This document shows positions 11,040 to 22,899 of a DNA stretch of 64,000 nt, piece by piece (the stretch's first letter is position 1; every line of letters starts with the position of its first letter). The stretch spans positions 620,001 to 684,000 of the forward strand of contig NC_065558.1 of the NCBI RefSeq assembly GCF_022605725.1. Reading direction: 5' to 3'. The notes beneath the pieces were generated by a model that ran no database searches, was not told where the DNA came from, and saw only the letters and a program-made list of their open reading frames with translations. Made by a program: the position numbers and the translations under genes. The stretch is from Anthonomus grandis grandis (lineage: Eukaryota; Arthropoda; Insecta; Coleoptera; Curculionidae).

Positions 11040-12387
11040 TGGTTCTGAAATTTTTGATATTATAAGTAACGATCGTTTAAAATCACTCATCCAGATGGTA
11101 CTCGTGTTCAGCAAATTTTTCCAACTAAATGAATGGAAAAATTCATTTTTCTATAATTCTAACCCTTGAATAATAATTTTTATTATTTTAATAATTTTAT
11201 TGTTTTAATAATTTTTATTAAAACAAGTACAAAAAAAAAATCAAAAAGAAATTTTACAAGAATGAAGAGGTTGTGTAGCAGGTTTAAGACCTCAAATAAA
11301 ACTGAAACTCTCTCAGAAGATATGACGACCTTTATTTAGAACATTTTCAGGAAGATTCCTTATAGATTTGTTTATTTCAAAGAAATTATAATTCCTCCCT
11401 CTTTTATCGTTATATTAGAATTCCCTTGATATAAAACTCAATATCCGTTACTTTATGACCAGTTTAACGTCAAAAATAAGTAATTTCCTCTTCCCTGATC
11501 CAGATTCGACAAAAAAAAGTCCAATTTTAAACTAGTGGCCGTAGCAGCTGTTTTTGCCGCATTGTTCATTAAAAGCAAGAGGAAAAGACCGACGAAACTA
11601 ACAGAAAATGCCATTATCGAGAAATATATTGAACTAAAAAAATGGATAATTCAGGGCTTCATTTATCTTCATTGTTAACAGCTTATTGCCCCCGCCAGTA
11701 CGTCCGATGGATATTTATTGACCCCCCCAAGGAACCTGGTTAATTACCAGAAATTTAAAGGCTTTAAAAAGTATGAACCAGCGAATACGTAAAGGAACAA
11801 AAAAAAGCAGAAACAAGATAAATGTTTCGCATCAGATTTATATAAAACGTTCACTCGTTACAGTCGGTGTTCTACGTTCTACAAGGCTATTTAGAACTTT
11901 TTGCGAGCATTATCTCTTACAAAGACAGCCTGTCGGGGGGTAGGATTGTTCTGACTGTGTGATTGATTGCCTAATTTTAGCGAGTTGCATTATATTTTCC
12001 ACGGAAAATGGAGAGCGGAAACCCCTTTTTGGATTTAGGATTTATACGCGATAATAACCGTGATGGGTGGGTGTCCGAGCAAGAGGATTTATTGTTTCGA
12101 GTGGATATTTTACATAGTCCAAGCACAGATACCATATTATAATTACTATTTAGCAGAGGTACCATCAGTGACACTAATTTCAATTTTTTAAAAAGGTTTC
12201 TTGTTTTCGAAGAAGCTAACAGTGGTACTAAAAATTTGGTTTGATGATTGGATTAGTTGGAAAAAAATTGTCGAAAATGAGTGCCATCGCGATGGGTTTT
12301 CCATCGTTTTCAGAATTTGGTACTCTTAAATAATTTTTTAGAGCTTTTTATTTATTATTGTTTATATTGAATAATTCATTTATTTTG
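11040..12387. other. non-coding intronic stretch
   Basis: AT-rich with no coding exon that I can support. A minus-strand frame at 11977-12183 has no splice sites or family signature. Confidence 0.45.
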
Positions 12388-12725
12388 AAAAAAAAAAACG
12401 TTTTTCATTAAACCTACCCTTACCCCCCCCACCCACCCCACACAACTTACCAGTAAGAAATTCTTTTGAAAAATCATTGTTTTACAAAATAATACGCATG
12501 AATAATGCTGGTTTCGTCGTTAATATCGAATCTAATAACACAGTTTGTTTATTTAAATTTGATATACATATATGTATATTAATAAATATAAAAACAGTGA
12601 TATTAGATTGGATATTATGGAAGAAAAACGTTGATTTTTCAGAAGAATTTCTTACTGGTCCAATGTTAGGGGTGGGTGGGGGGGTAAGAGTTGTGTTAAT
12701 GAAAAACAATGTTTTTGCAGAAAAT
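12388..12725. mobile_element. palindromic MITE with C-rich box
   Basis: The left arm reads from TTTTTCATTAAACCTACCC through a run of Cs (CCCCCCCACCCACCCC) to TTACCAGTAAGAAATTC. The right arm repeats this inverted (GAAGAATTTCTTACTGGTC, GGGGTGGGTGGGGGGG, TTGTGTTAATGAAAAAC). The centre is AT-rich and includes TTGGATATTATGG. Two related units lie at 27400-27540 (one arm) and 28265-28550 (full palindrome), so this is a repeated family. No coding capacity. Confidence 0.75.
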
Positions 12726-12795
12726 ATATATTCAATATTTAATTTAATAACACTATTTATTTAAATTTAATATAATTTTATATATAAATATTTAG

Positions 12796-12966
12796 TTCCG
12801 GAGATATTCGAGAAAAACCGAAATTTGCCGATTTGGTTTTTATTTTTTTCTGGCGTTATTTTAAGAGATATGGAAAAACAAAAGATACTTTCTTATGGCC
12901 ACTTTTTAAGCCCTAAAAAATAACATTGCGAGATTTTTCGTACGACGTTTCGTTTCGAAGAAACCA
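12796..12966. repeat. truncated arm of the fold-back family at 13727-14910
   Basis: GTTCCGGAGATATTCGAGA through CTCGCAATGTT-type sequence to TTTCGAAGAAACCATCATC matches the inner part of the arms at about 13865-14035 and 14590-14770. The outer third (AAGATAAGGATGTC and onward) is missing, so it is a truncated or solo arm. Confidence 0.7.
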
Positions 12967-13614
12967 TCATCAAATACTGTGCACTCGAAGATATACTTTT
13001 GAAAAAATATGTACTATGTGGGGAATGAGTTCACGGAGGCAAATCTGGAGAGCTCCATTAAATTAGCAATTGCAAAAAAGAATAAAAAAATATTTTTTGA
13101 TTATTTTGATTTATCATAAAAAAACAATTTTTAGTGTTTAACTCGCGATTGTAACGCCGTTTTTCAATATTTTTTCAAAATTCTTGCAGCATTCGCAAGC
13201 CTAATCATTCTAAATTGCAACGCAATAACAAAAAAAAATATTGTATTTATACAGAATTTTTCAGATTATTTAAAAGGAGGCGCGGTGCCAAACCTGAGGA
13301 GAACATTTCAACATCGAGCAAATTTTTGAACGGTTGAAGATAGATATATGATTAATCGATGAAAAATGTGCCAAACGGAATGGAAAAGTTTTTGGTGAAA
13401 AAAAAAATTATCTACTGGTTACGGTTTGCGAAATACGATTTTTTTTGTCAAAGCGATAAATTTCACGATAAATCAAAATAATCGAAAAATATTTTTTTAT
13501 TCTTTTTTGCAATTGCTAATTTAATGGAGCCTTCCAGATTTGCATCCGTGAACTCATTCCCCACATAGTACATATTTTTTCAAAAGTATCTTCGAGTGCA
13601 CAGTATTTGATGAT
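12967..13614. mobile_element. fold-back MITE with arms of about 150 bp
   Basis: ATCATCAAATACTGTGCACT at the left is mirrored by AGTGCACAGTATTTGATGAT at the right. Further inside, TTCACGGAGGCAAATCTGGA at about 13031 pairs with TCCAGATTTGCATCCGTGAA at about 13534, and AATTGCAAAAAAGAATAAA pairs with TTTATTCTTTTTTGCAATT. The 300-bp interior is non-coding. It sits exactly where the arm family at 12796 breaks off, so it may have inserted into that element. Confidence 0.75.
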
Positions 13615-13726
13615 TGAATTTCGGGGTGCTGATTCCCGACTATCGTATATGATATACGTAAGTTCTATAAATTATACAAAAAATTTACAAAAATTTTTGA
13701 ATAAATATATATTTAACAATAATGAT

Positions 13727-14910
13727 ATACAGTGTGTCCAAGATAAGGATGTCTATCATGGGGATCTCGGCAGCTATAGGAGATACTAGGTTGATTAAAT
13801 TAGAGAAAAGTTGCGCATTTTAGAGCCTAACAATTTGCCGTTTAGAAAGTTTTAGAATTTTCAGTTTTTCCGGAGATATTCGAGAAATTTGCCGATTTTG
13901 TTTTGATTTTTTTCTGGCGTTATTTAAAGAGATATCGAAAAACAAAAGACACTTTCTCATGACCACTTTTTAAGCTCTAAAAAATAACATTGCGAGATTT
14001 TTCGTACGACGTTTCGGTTCAAAGAAACCATCATCAACTTAATTTTTTTATATGGCGCGTAAAAAAAGTACACCCTGTATAAAATAGCATATTTTTTTAC
14101 GATTACAACGATGTATGACACAATATGTTTCTACAATATTTAAATTGTAAAAAATTATTTTTTATTAATTAAATTCCGATACCTAGTTTTGATGTAGTAT
14201 GGCTGTGAAATAATGGCATTGAGAAAATGTCAAAATTAAATAAAAGTTAAATGTCAAAGTAGTTTTTATTATATTCATTTTATCTTATCTCTTTGAATAA
14301 TGGTAATTTGTTGTTAGAACATTTATTACTATGATTTAAATTAGTATTTTTCGGTTTCTAGTAGGTAGTTTTTTAATTTAATAATACGTTTAATTCTTAA
14401 AAATAATCACATCATTGTCATAATCATTATTTCACCGCTTACTACATCAAAACCATCGGAATTTAATAAAAATCCAATTTTTAACATTTAAGTATTGTAG
14501 GAACATATTAAGTCATTTTAATCGTAATAAAATATGCTATTTTATACAGGGTGCACTTTTTTTACGAGCCATATAAAAAAATTAAGTTGATGATGGTTTC
14601 TTCGAAACGAAACGTCGTACGAAAAATCTCGCAATGTTATTTTTTAGGGCTTAAAAAGTGGCCATAAGAAAGTATCTTTTGTTTTTCCATATCTCTTTAA
14701 ATAACGCCAGAAAAAAATAAAAACCAAATCGGCAAATTTCGGTTTTTCTCGAATATCTCCGGAACTATTCAAAATTTTAAAACTTTTTAAACGGCGTATT
14801 ATTAGGCTCTAAAATCCGTTACAAACTTTTCTCTAATTTAATCAACCTCGTCTCCTATAGCTGCCGAGATCCCCATGATAGACATCCTTATCTTGGACAT
14901 ACTGTATAAT
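13727..14910. mobile_element. fold-back element with long inverted arms
   Basis: The left end is ATACAGTGTGTCCAAGATAA, then GGATGTCTATCATGGGGATC and TCGGCAGCTATAGGAGA. The right end, on the other strand, is ATACAGTATGTCCAAGATAA with the same continuation. The arms extend over about 370 bp, including CCGGAGATATTCGAGAAA, the box AAATCTCGCAATG-type and TCGTACGACGTTTCG, and meet a second inner pair ending in ACCCTGTATAAAATAGCAT (about 14090 and 14530). TATA flanks both ends. The AT-rich core codes for nothing. The inner CCCTGTATA boundary suggests a smaller element inside or two alternative termini. Confidence 0.8.
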
Positions 14911-17900
14911 ATGTGGCTTAAGAGCATTTAATTAATTGAACTTAAATTGAAGGTCATATTGAGGCATGCATTTTGATTTCTATGAGAGTCTCTTAGTATT
15001 AAGCTAATTAATCTCCCTACATCTTAAAATTGGTTTCTTAATCTTATGCAATGCATTACACAGCTAATCATCGAAATTGAAAACTTGCCCCTCAAAAAAA
15101 AAGCCTCAATTTTCAACCCTCTTATGCATTTTAAAACACACACATACATAAAAATAACATATTTCTCTCTCTCAAAAAAAAAAAAAAAACCACTCAGACA
15201 TCCCCCTCACCAGAAAATCGATTTCTTTGATGCGGATGGGATCTATGAATATATTTCACCCTACCTGTTTAAAATGTAAATTTCCACAACACACTAATGG
15301 TTTTCCAGTGTTACTCTACAAACAAACCAAACAAAAAAAATTGCAACTGCTTGTCAGTGAATGTTCAATCATCCTAACTAAACACTGTGACAATATTGGC
15401 TCGAAATTTACATATCCGGGGGTGTAAACGGGGTCAAAATTTCATGTAAACCTCCCATTGGTTTGAGACAAACCGGTAAGCCATAAATTTTGACTCTTGT
15501 TTATTCAATACTGTGTTATTCTTAGGTCAGGTTCAGATTTCAATCATAAAAAATTTTCTTTTTATACCTAATTAATTGAAATAATAATTTCCACTTAACG
15601 TTCTAAAACCTTCGTCTATAAATAAATATCCGTCAAAAGTATTAAGTGAATAAAAAAAAATATTGAGTGGCTAAAAAAAACAAGGTGACTTTCCAGGTTA
15701 ATTATTATTACTTATAGGTTATACCCCGATTTTAAAATTTTTTTAATATGAAATAGCAAGCTTTGTACTATATTAAGCAGAAAAAAAATAGAGGATAAAT
15801 AATTTTTACTTCAAGAAAATAATTGAAAAAGAAATATAATTAATCTGTTCCAAGCAGTTGCTGAGAGTAAAAGGGTTTTTTTAACATTTTTTTTGGACGA
15901 AAACATTATTTTACGTAAAACTTTTTGTTTACTCTTCTCAAAAAATAACAAAGTAGCCATAAGTTGAAAGCTAGTCAATCGGGACATTTAAAAATTTGTA
16001 TGTTAATTTCCTATTAAATCTCTCTTACCTTAACCTTACTCCACTGCAAGTATGGACTATTTCTTCACTATTTATCTATTTTCTTTAAATCTCGCCCATA
16101 TACACCTTTCAATGTATTTTCCATTAATTACTCTCGCCTTTTTCGCTAATGCACTCCGATTACCGATCGTTATTTTCTTTTGTCGAGTTCCAGCTACAAT
16201 AAAACAAACGGGGAAAACTCTCAACCCCGTAGTCCTCTACAATTAAATGACTAAAAGGTATTTACTTGCCAGTAACAAAGAGGCGATTTTGTACTTTAAG
16301 AAAAAAAATACTACAACGTATTAATTATGAAGTTTTCCTTTTTTTATCCGGAAAATCGTTTTCTAACGGCATAAAACTGAAAAATAAATGAGAAAAGTTT
16401 TATATTAAGATAATTTCGTCGAGATTCCTTGAAATATAGAGGGAGTGAAGAAGTTTCGCGTCTCAAAAACTTGAAGTTCGAACGGATTAGAAGGACGACG
16501 AGGAATTTCAGATTTTGTTGAGGGTTTTTTCCATTTTTCTGGATAGTGGGGTTAAATTTTAAACTTTTCAGGTTTTTTTTTTGTCTATGTAGGTCAATTA
16601 TAATTTTTGGAAAAAGGCTAAAACTGACTTAAGTTTTTATAAAAAACATAAAATTTATTTATTCCAGGCAGTTGAGAGATAAAAATTTCCTAATTCCAGG
16701 TAGTTTAATACGATTTTCTTCTTCCAGACATTCAAAGTAAGTGTCTTTATCTGCTTGGAAGAAAAAACCCTATTTTTTTAAATTCTTTATTTATTGACTC
16801 TTTAGTAATGGGATCAATAATAATGCTTAGAAAATCAACTGCTTAAAGAAGAATTCAATTATCCTCAAAATTCCCGAATAAATTTTCTGGAAAAAAACCA
16901 AAGTTTGCTTTATTTCTTCTCACAAAGGATAATTAGGATTAATTTGCCAATCTATGTAAGAAGAACGTAATTTCCAGATAGTAACCATGTTGGCTAGAAG
17001 TCCTAATTTATTTTCCTCAAGGTGTTTTTGGTCCAAAAATACAAATGCAGTCAAAATTGCGTATATTATAGGCAAGCAATGGTATCTGCTTAGCAATGGT
17101 ATAACAAGATAGAGATAGAGCCATTAGGTGGTTTATAGAAAAAATTTCCAGTTTCAAAGAACCTACACACCCTGAACCAACGATTTATACCGCAAAACAC
17201 CTTAAAAGGCCGATTTCCCGAAAATCGCTTAAACAACAAAACAAGGGCAAACTTCCTACCGAGTCCGCGATATACGATATCGGAAAATAAATGAGAAAAG
17301 TTTTATTGACATATTATTGGATCCCTCCGGCTTTAAAATTCTTCAACTCGAGATTGTGTACCTCTTACCTTATCCAATAAAATAACGTGAAAAAGAAACG
17401 GATAAATTCCAGTTTTTGCTTTTTTTTTACTGCTAATATATGTGAACTTTAGCCGAAAACTTCCTAATAAACTTCACGTAACTCTATTATAAGGGCTTTA
17501 CCTTAAAAGCGGCTCTAATAAGCCGAACTACCGAAAGCTGCTTTGCCAATTTGTTCTTAAAATGGCTCTTTAAGTTGCCCGAATTAAGTGGCATTTTCCT
17601 TAAGAGCGTTCATCACCCCCTAATTTCTATTACATGGATAACTCTTTTGCTTTAAAAGATATTTTAATGAGATCTTCACTAGTATTTTTTAAATATTTAG
17701 CAGAAGAAGCGAAGTTATTTGTTTATTATTTTTTTTTAAATATTGATATTTTTCTTTTTAATAAAAAAAAATATAAAAAAATAAATAAGTTCGCCTCTAG
17801 TAAATGCGTTTTTAAGAAATTAACCCTAATAACATTTTATGAAATTTTTAATAATAAACCTAGCAAACGTGTAATAGCAAAATATGGCAATTTTCATCAA

Positions 17901-18168
17901 ATTTTAGAATATTTACTACGTCTCGTCATACTTGGCAGCATTGCTTTATGCTTTATCGATCCAAGATCTACTGGCGAGCGTCGTTCCCGTGTCACCCCAA
18001 TGTTAAAAAATATTAATATATAGTAATGTAATAAATTATGTAGGTTGAATATTAACAAATACGAAAAGTTTGGACTACCTGATTTTAGTTATTTTTCGAA
18101 CTTTTGCCCACAATCCTTTTTGGTTTGTGATGTAGCGTTGATGTGTTTATAAATTTGCCGTACGCTGC
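14911..18168. other. long non-coding intronic stretch
   Basis: AT-rich with an A15-type tract and (TC)n at 15160-15190. The frames at 15046-15427, 16052-16246 and 17634-18023 lack codon structure, splice context or a recognisable motif; the last contains long K/N/F/I runs typical of chance frames in AT-rich DNA. Confidence 0.45.
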
Positions 18169-18220
18169 AATATTATTAATAATTGTTATTAGTAGGCAAC
18201 TAATAACAATTAATAATATT
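18169..18220. repeat. near-perfect AT hairpin
   Basis: AATATTATTAATAATTGTTATTAGT, a 5-base spacer, then ACTAATAACAATTAATAATATT: arms of 22-25 bp that pair except for one AAT bulge. Too A/T-rich and isolated for a terminator in this genome; probably a collapsed MITE or chance. Confidence 0.6.
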
Positions 18221-18575
18221 AGGTACTTAGGTTAGATTAGTAGGATATTTAGTAAATTTTGTTTTTTTTTGTTTGAATTTTTAAGTCTGTCTGCAAGCGA
18301 CTGTCGCCGCGCCATCGCGTCGCCTCGGTGCCGCCTTACCCCATTGTTAAACAATAATGTTATATTATACACAGGTAGAATAATGAGAAAAACGAAAATT
18401 TTAGACTGGGTACCTGAATAACTGTAACTTTTTACGTACCCTAACACTTTTTAGTTTGTGATGTGCCGTTGCATGTATATGGAAGTCTGTCGTGTGCTAT
18501 TTTTGTGAAAACTGTGAACTTTACTGTTATAGTGTTTTTGTTTTTATTGTGCAAGAGCAGTTATTTTTTGAAAAA

Positions 18576-19008
18576 ATGGGAAAACGTAAAGACGGTAAAT
18601 CCAAGGTTTACTATTCGCGCCGGAAATCAAGGAAACACAAAAAGAGTTATTATCTAACTAATACCAAAAAGTAAGTATGGATTTTAACAATTTTTTTTTT
18701 GAAAAAGTAGATTTATTAAAAACAATTAGATAAACAGTAGATAAATATTTCCAAAAATTATTTTATTATTTTGTCTCATTGTAAACATAAAAATATAATG
18801 TATTAGCATCTTACTGAAAATAAGATTTTTAAGTAGTAAGATATTTGGTATAACGAATTTATTATTTCAGATTTGGCGGCAGGACTCATTCTGGAATGAC
18901 AAAATGATAGGAAAATTAAAAAGTTTCTATTACAATTGTCTATTACCGGAAATTATCGACCCGCGATATAGTAGAGGACTGGAAATAAGAAATCCATCGA
19001 GAAAATAA
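18576..19008 (+). pseudogene. two-exon remnant of a repeat-borne gene
   Basis: Exon A (18576-18670) opens at ATG with a very basic peptide, MGKRKDGKSKVYY, then SRRKSRKHKKSYYLTNTK, and ends at a strong GTAAGT donor. An intron of 200 bp ends with TTATTTCAG at 18870. Exon B (18871-19008) is an open stretch of 45 codons: IWRQDSFWNDKMIGKLKS, then FYYNCLLPEIIDPRYSRG, then a stop. The block FY-x-x-C-LLPEI-x-DPR-x-x-R resembles, from memory, the C-terminal tail of multicopy insect proteins, some carrying a YqaJ-type nuclease domain. Splicing A to B as drawn shifts the frame (FGGRTHSG and a stop), so either the middle exons were deleted or exon A belongs to another transcript. Family assignment is weak. 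Confidence 0.4.
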
Positions 19009-20602
19009 CAACATTTTAATTTTAAAATAGGTATATTAATAGATTTTTGCAAATATAAAACTGTACTTTTTAAAATAAAATTTAAAATATAAGTATGCAT
19101 ATAATTGTTTTTTCAATAAGATTAGGGTAAAATGTATAACAGTTCAAAAAAAATGTTTAAAAAAAAACAATTATACATAGATTTTGTATAAAAAATGTAT
19201 ATTTTTTTAAAAATGCCTCTTAAAAACTCCCCCGTACATCATTAACAAAAAGTCTCGCAAAAAGTTTAATAATAATTGTAGCAAAAAAAAAATTATATGA
19301 AATAGGATCGAGCACCCCATTTCAAAGAAAAATTTTTCCAATAATCGACAATCGTAATGTCTCATTATTCAAGTTTCATAATTCCCTGCGCCATGCTATT
19401 CCATCCTCACCAGATTTATATGACACGCGAGAACCTATCGGTTTGGTCGCCGCTTTGAAATGACCCCTTCCCTTCATCCTTCCGCTGAGTGTTGCCATAT
19501 GTTGGGAGAGCCAAAAAATCGCCTATATTTTGAAATCCGAGTTGGTCACGTGCTGATGGATGCTCTTAAGAGATTAGACGCGGCATTACTGTAAAAGTTG
19601 AAATATGTTCATTGTTGTATTTGTTAACGCAGTAAAGACGGCCAGAATTTGAAAAGAGCAGAAATTTATTGGTTTTCTGGCTAAAGTTATGCAATTAGAA
19701 AAATATGTCGAATCTCTTTCTTTCTATTAATTGTCATAAATTACTAAAATGTATTTAAGGTAAAATAAAAATTCTACAATCTCCCTCCACTTATTTATTA
19801 AACATCATTTAGTTTTTATAAATCATGACATGTTTTTGACACAGTGGCGTCCATCATCAGGGGATAAAGTTTTAAATCGGTATAGAGTTAGTATAGAGTT
19901 AAATACATCAATTAATTTTATATTGTTTTTTTTTTATAATTTTTTTTTAACGGATTGTACCTGAATGTAATTTTAACTGTGTCGTGGTTTTTGTTTTATG
20001 TTGTTTTAATTTGAAGTCATTTGAAATTGAATCCATTTCAGTGTCCTGAGAATGACTTAATATAAGTCGAAATGTCGATATTTAGGTAAGCAGGTTTCTG
20101 TTTTATTTTTGGGCCCACCCAACAACCCTCCCCAATATTGGGTCACAAACACGAAACTGAAAATAATTCACGGTGTCACAATGCCTTAAAGTAATCGGGA
20201 TAAATGTGTTCAATCCTATAACCTCTCTCAGACACATGTTAGCTCGCCTTGGTAAAGGATCTAATTAGTGCCTATAAGCTGGAATTGCCTGGAAATTTTG
20301 TCCAGTTATATCGAGAAAACATCATTTTATTTTTGAAATAGGGATATATTAACAAAACTTGAAATTTTAGTATTCCTTTACTACTCTTCTACTACTTTTT
20401 CCATTTTTTCTTACATTTTTGCAGTTTAATTGATTGTAATGAAATAACATAATTTCATTCTTTATGATAACGCAGATTGAGATAGAGATATTATATGATA
20501 TATATATTAAATATTGAATTCTTTTATTGTTTCTATATCATCTTGTCTTCTGGAAATTATAATTTTTAATTAATTAAACAGAAAAACTTAATTTTCTTAA
20601 GC
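19009..20602. other. non-coding intronic stretch
   Basis: Nothing coding is seen. A relatively GC-rich island at 19380-19560 (GGTTTGGTCGCCGCTTTGAA, TTGGTCACGTGCTGATGG) stands out but has no open exon with splice sites. Confidence 0.4.
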
Positions 20603-21574
20603 CTTCTGGAAATTTTCTGGATTATTCAAATTAATTATTCAAGGTTTTGTGGTGCATGTGTTCTAAATTTTTTGGAATAATTTTTCATATTTATCGTTAA
20701 AAGTTTGGACCAAAGATTCTCCAGATAAAATCATTGAACATCAATTTCGGCGTTTTTTCTAAAAAAAAATAAAAAATTAACCTTGGAAGTTGAAAAAATT
20801 TCCTAAAAAAAATATTGAAATCCCTGGGATAAAATGAAGATATCTCTGAATCTAATAAAGCTGGAGGATTGAAATTTGGACCATAGATTCTCCAATTTAA
20901 ATCTTTGAACACCTGTTTTAGCGTTTTCTTTAATAAACTTTAAAAATTGGAAAATAGGACTTAGAAGTTGAAAAAATTTCCTAGAAAAAAAATTGAAATC
21001 CCTGGGACAAAATGAACGTATCTCTAAAACTAAGAAAGCTAAAAATTTAAAATTTGGGTTACAGATTTTTCAAATAAAATTATTGGACATTTAAACGTTT
21101 TTTCTAAAAACTTTTTTATTACTCTAAAATGCCTTTGTTTTTCCCCTGGAAATGTTCACTCTATTAAAGTGCAACTATTCGTGACCAAACAACTAACGTT
21201 TCCATCCCCTTAAACGGAGAAGGAGCGGCGTATTAGTGAAGTTATTTATTGTAGAGGAGCGTAAAGGAAACCCACTGTTTCACTTTTAATACTTTACCGA
21301 CCGTAAATAAAGGCAAAGCCTGAAAAATGTGGGGAGCAAAGGTCAACTGGGAAATAGACTGGGAAACAAGAAAAACGAGTTGTTTCTTTCTCCCTTAAAT
21401 TAAGCGTGGTGGAAATAAATTAATTATATTTATATCGGTCTTTCTCCTAAGTAATTAAGTAGAGAAAGCCTATCAGACTTATAAGGAATATAAAATTTAA
21501 CGCCATTTACTAATTTTTATTTCCACTTAACCCTGGCCTCTTGCTAAGAAGTAACTTGAGAGAATTCCGTTTCC
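20603..21574 (-). repeat. right arm of the large inverted segmental duplication
   Basis: Reverse complement of 6880-8747, with the array contracted to about two units. Landmarks include AACTAACGTTTCCATCCCC (about 21191), AGGAGCGGCGTATTAGTGAA (about 21222), ACCGACCGTAAATAAAGGC (about 21297) and AAGAAGTAACTTGAGAGAAT (about 21547). The outer breakpoint is near 21574 and the inner one near 20603. Because the repeat units and unique flank are both copied, this is a duplicated genomic block or an unrecognised large element, not simply a satellite. Confidence 0.8.
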
Positions 21575-22890
21575 TTTTGTTGAATTATATGCGTTGATAA
21601 GAAAAATTCTCTTCCTATAAAAATAAAACGAAAAACTCAAGAGACTTAAAAATGTTCTCTAATATTCGTCGTGATTTCTCGCTCAACTAACCTCAAAATA
21701 AAAACTCCAAAGTGGCACGTTCTTTTTAAAATCTTATCCGGCAGCCACCTCTTGTCGCCCCATTTATGTCGAGCTTAGATTTGTTTACGCCCAACGGGTA
21801 CAATGAAAATAATACGAGAGTAATTTTTCTTAATGTCTCATCTTCTCTGGAACTCGTCCAATAATTTAAAGGAACACTTTCCGATTTTTTTTCTCGAGTG
21901 GTATCTTGTTCCGGGCGTAAATCTTACTACGGCTTTACCCCAGTTTTTGAGATTTTTATTTAAATTTAAACTACGAACCAGACTGACTTTCAAAATCCCT
22001 GCACTGAGTCTTTATCCTTTTAATACCTCACGACTTAGTGCATTTCCTTGTTTCTTTGGTATCGTAATGCGGTTCTGCTGCATCGATTTTCCGGGAATAT
22101 TTATTTAAAGACACCCGGTCTGTAACGTGTTAAATTACATGAAAAAAAAATACTTTTCAAGATGCTTTAAGTGGTAGAAACTTCTTACTTTTTAACCCAT
22201 TTGAGATTTAGTCCATTTATTCATTAAAAAAAATGTTTTAAAATGTTTCATTTCTCTAATGGCGCAAAGAAGACCCTTACTAGCAACAAAACTTCATTAA
22301 ATCTACTCAAACAGAAAATCAAATTTAACATCTCGAAATTGGAAAAAGCTCCGATCGCTATTTGAGACGAAAAAGGAGGACGATCGCCCTTTACGTCAAG
22401 CCAATCGATGAAAAGAAAAATTAAATATTTAAATTCAATTTAAATTAGAAACTTGCTGCAGTTTCTTTCTGAGCTACAAAACTCATTTTATAAAGTGTTC
22501 AATCAATTTTGAATGCACTTTAAAAGTTGAATAATACAAAAAACACGATTAGTGGGTGTTCGTAATAAATACGGCCCTGTAAGGGGGGCTTAAATGGGCC
22601 CCGGAGAAATCTCCGGGTATAGTTGTTTTAAGCCACAGGGTTGTAGCCAAAGTTATTGCGGTTATAAAGCCGCACCATACCCTTAATAAAATCGACGATT
22701 TATTGGCTAGTTATTACCCAGCTGGATGGAGTGCTTTGTTTAGGGTGAGACATTTTTGATTTTTTTGAATTAAAAAAATTACACTTTATATGGCCCGGAA
22801 TTTTTTATAAATAAGGATTCGACAAGCAAAAGCACCATAATCAAGTGACATTGGCAAGGCATTTTGTTTAGGATTGGATCTGAAAAAATC
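21575..22890. other. non-coding intronic stretch
   Basis: The open frame at 21833-22108 has no flanking splice sites or known motif. A GC-richer segment at 22560-22690 (ACGGCCCTGTAAGGGGGGC and neighbours) shows no gene. Nothing else. Confidence 0.4.
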
Positions 22891-22899
22891 CCATTTGAT

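Noticed and set aside
17634..18023. 129-codon open frame on the plus strand
   Set aside because: Long K/N/F/I runs, no splice context, no recognisable motif; expected by chance in AT-rich DNA.
20697..20912. 71-codon minus-strand frame
   Set aside because: Translation of the same tandem unit in the right arm.
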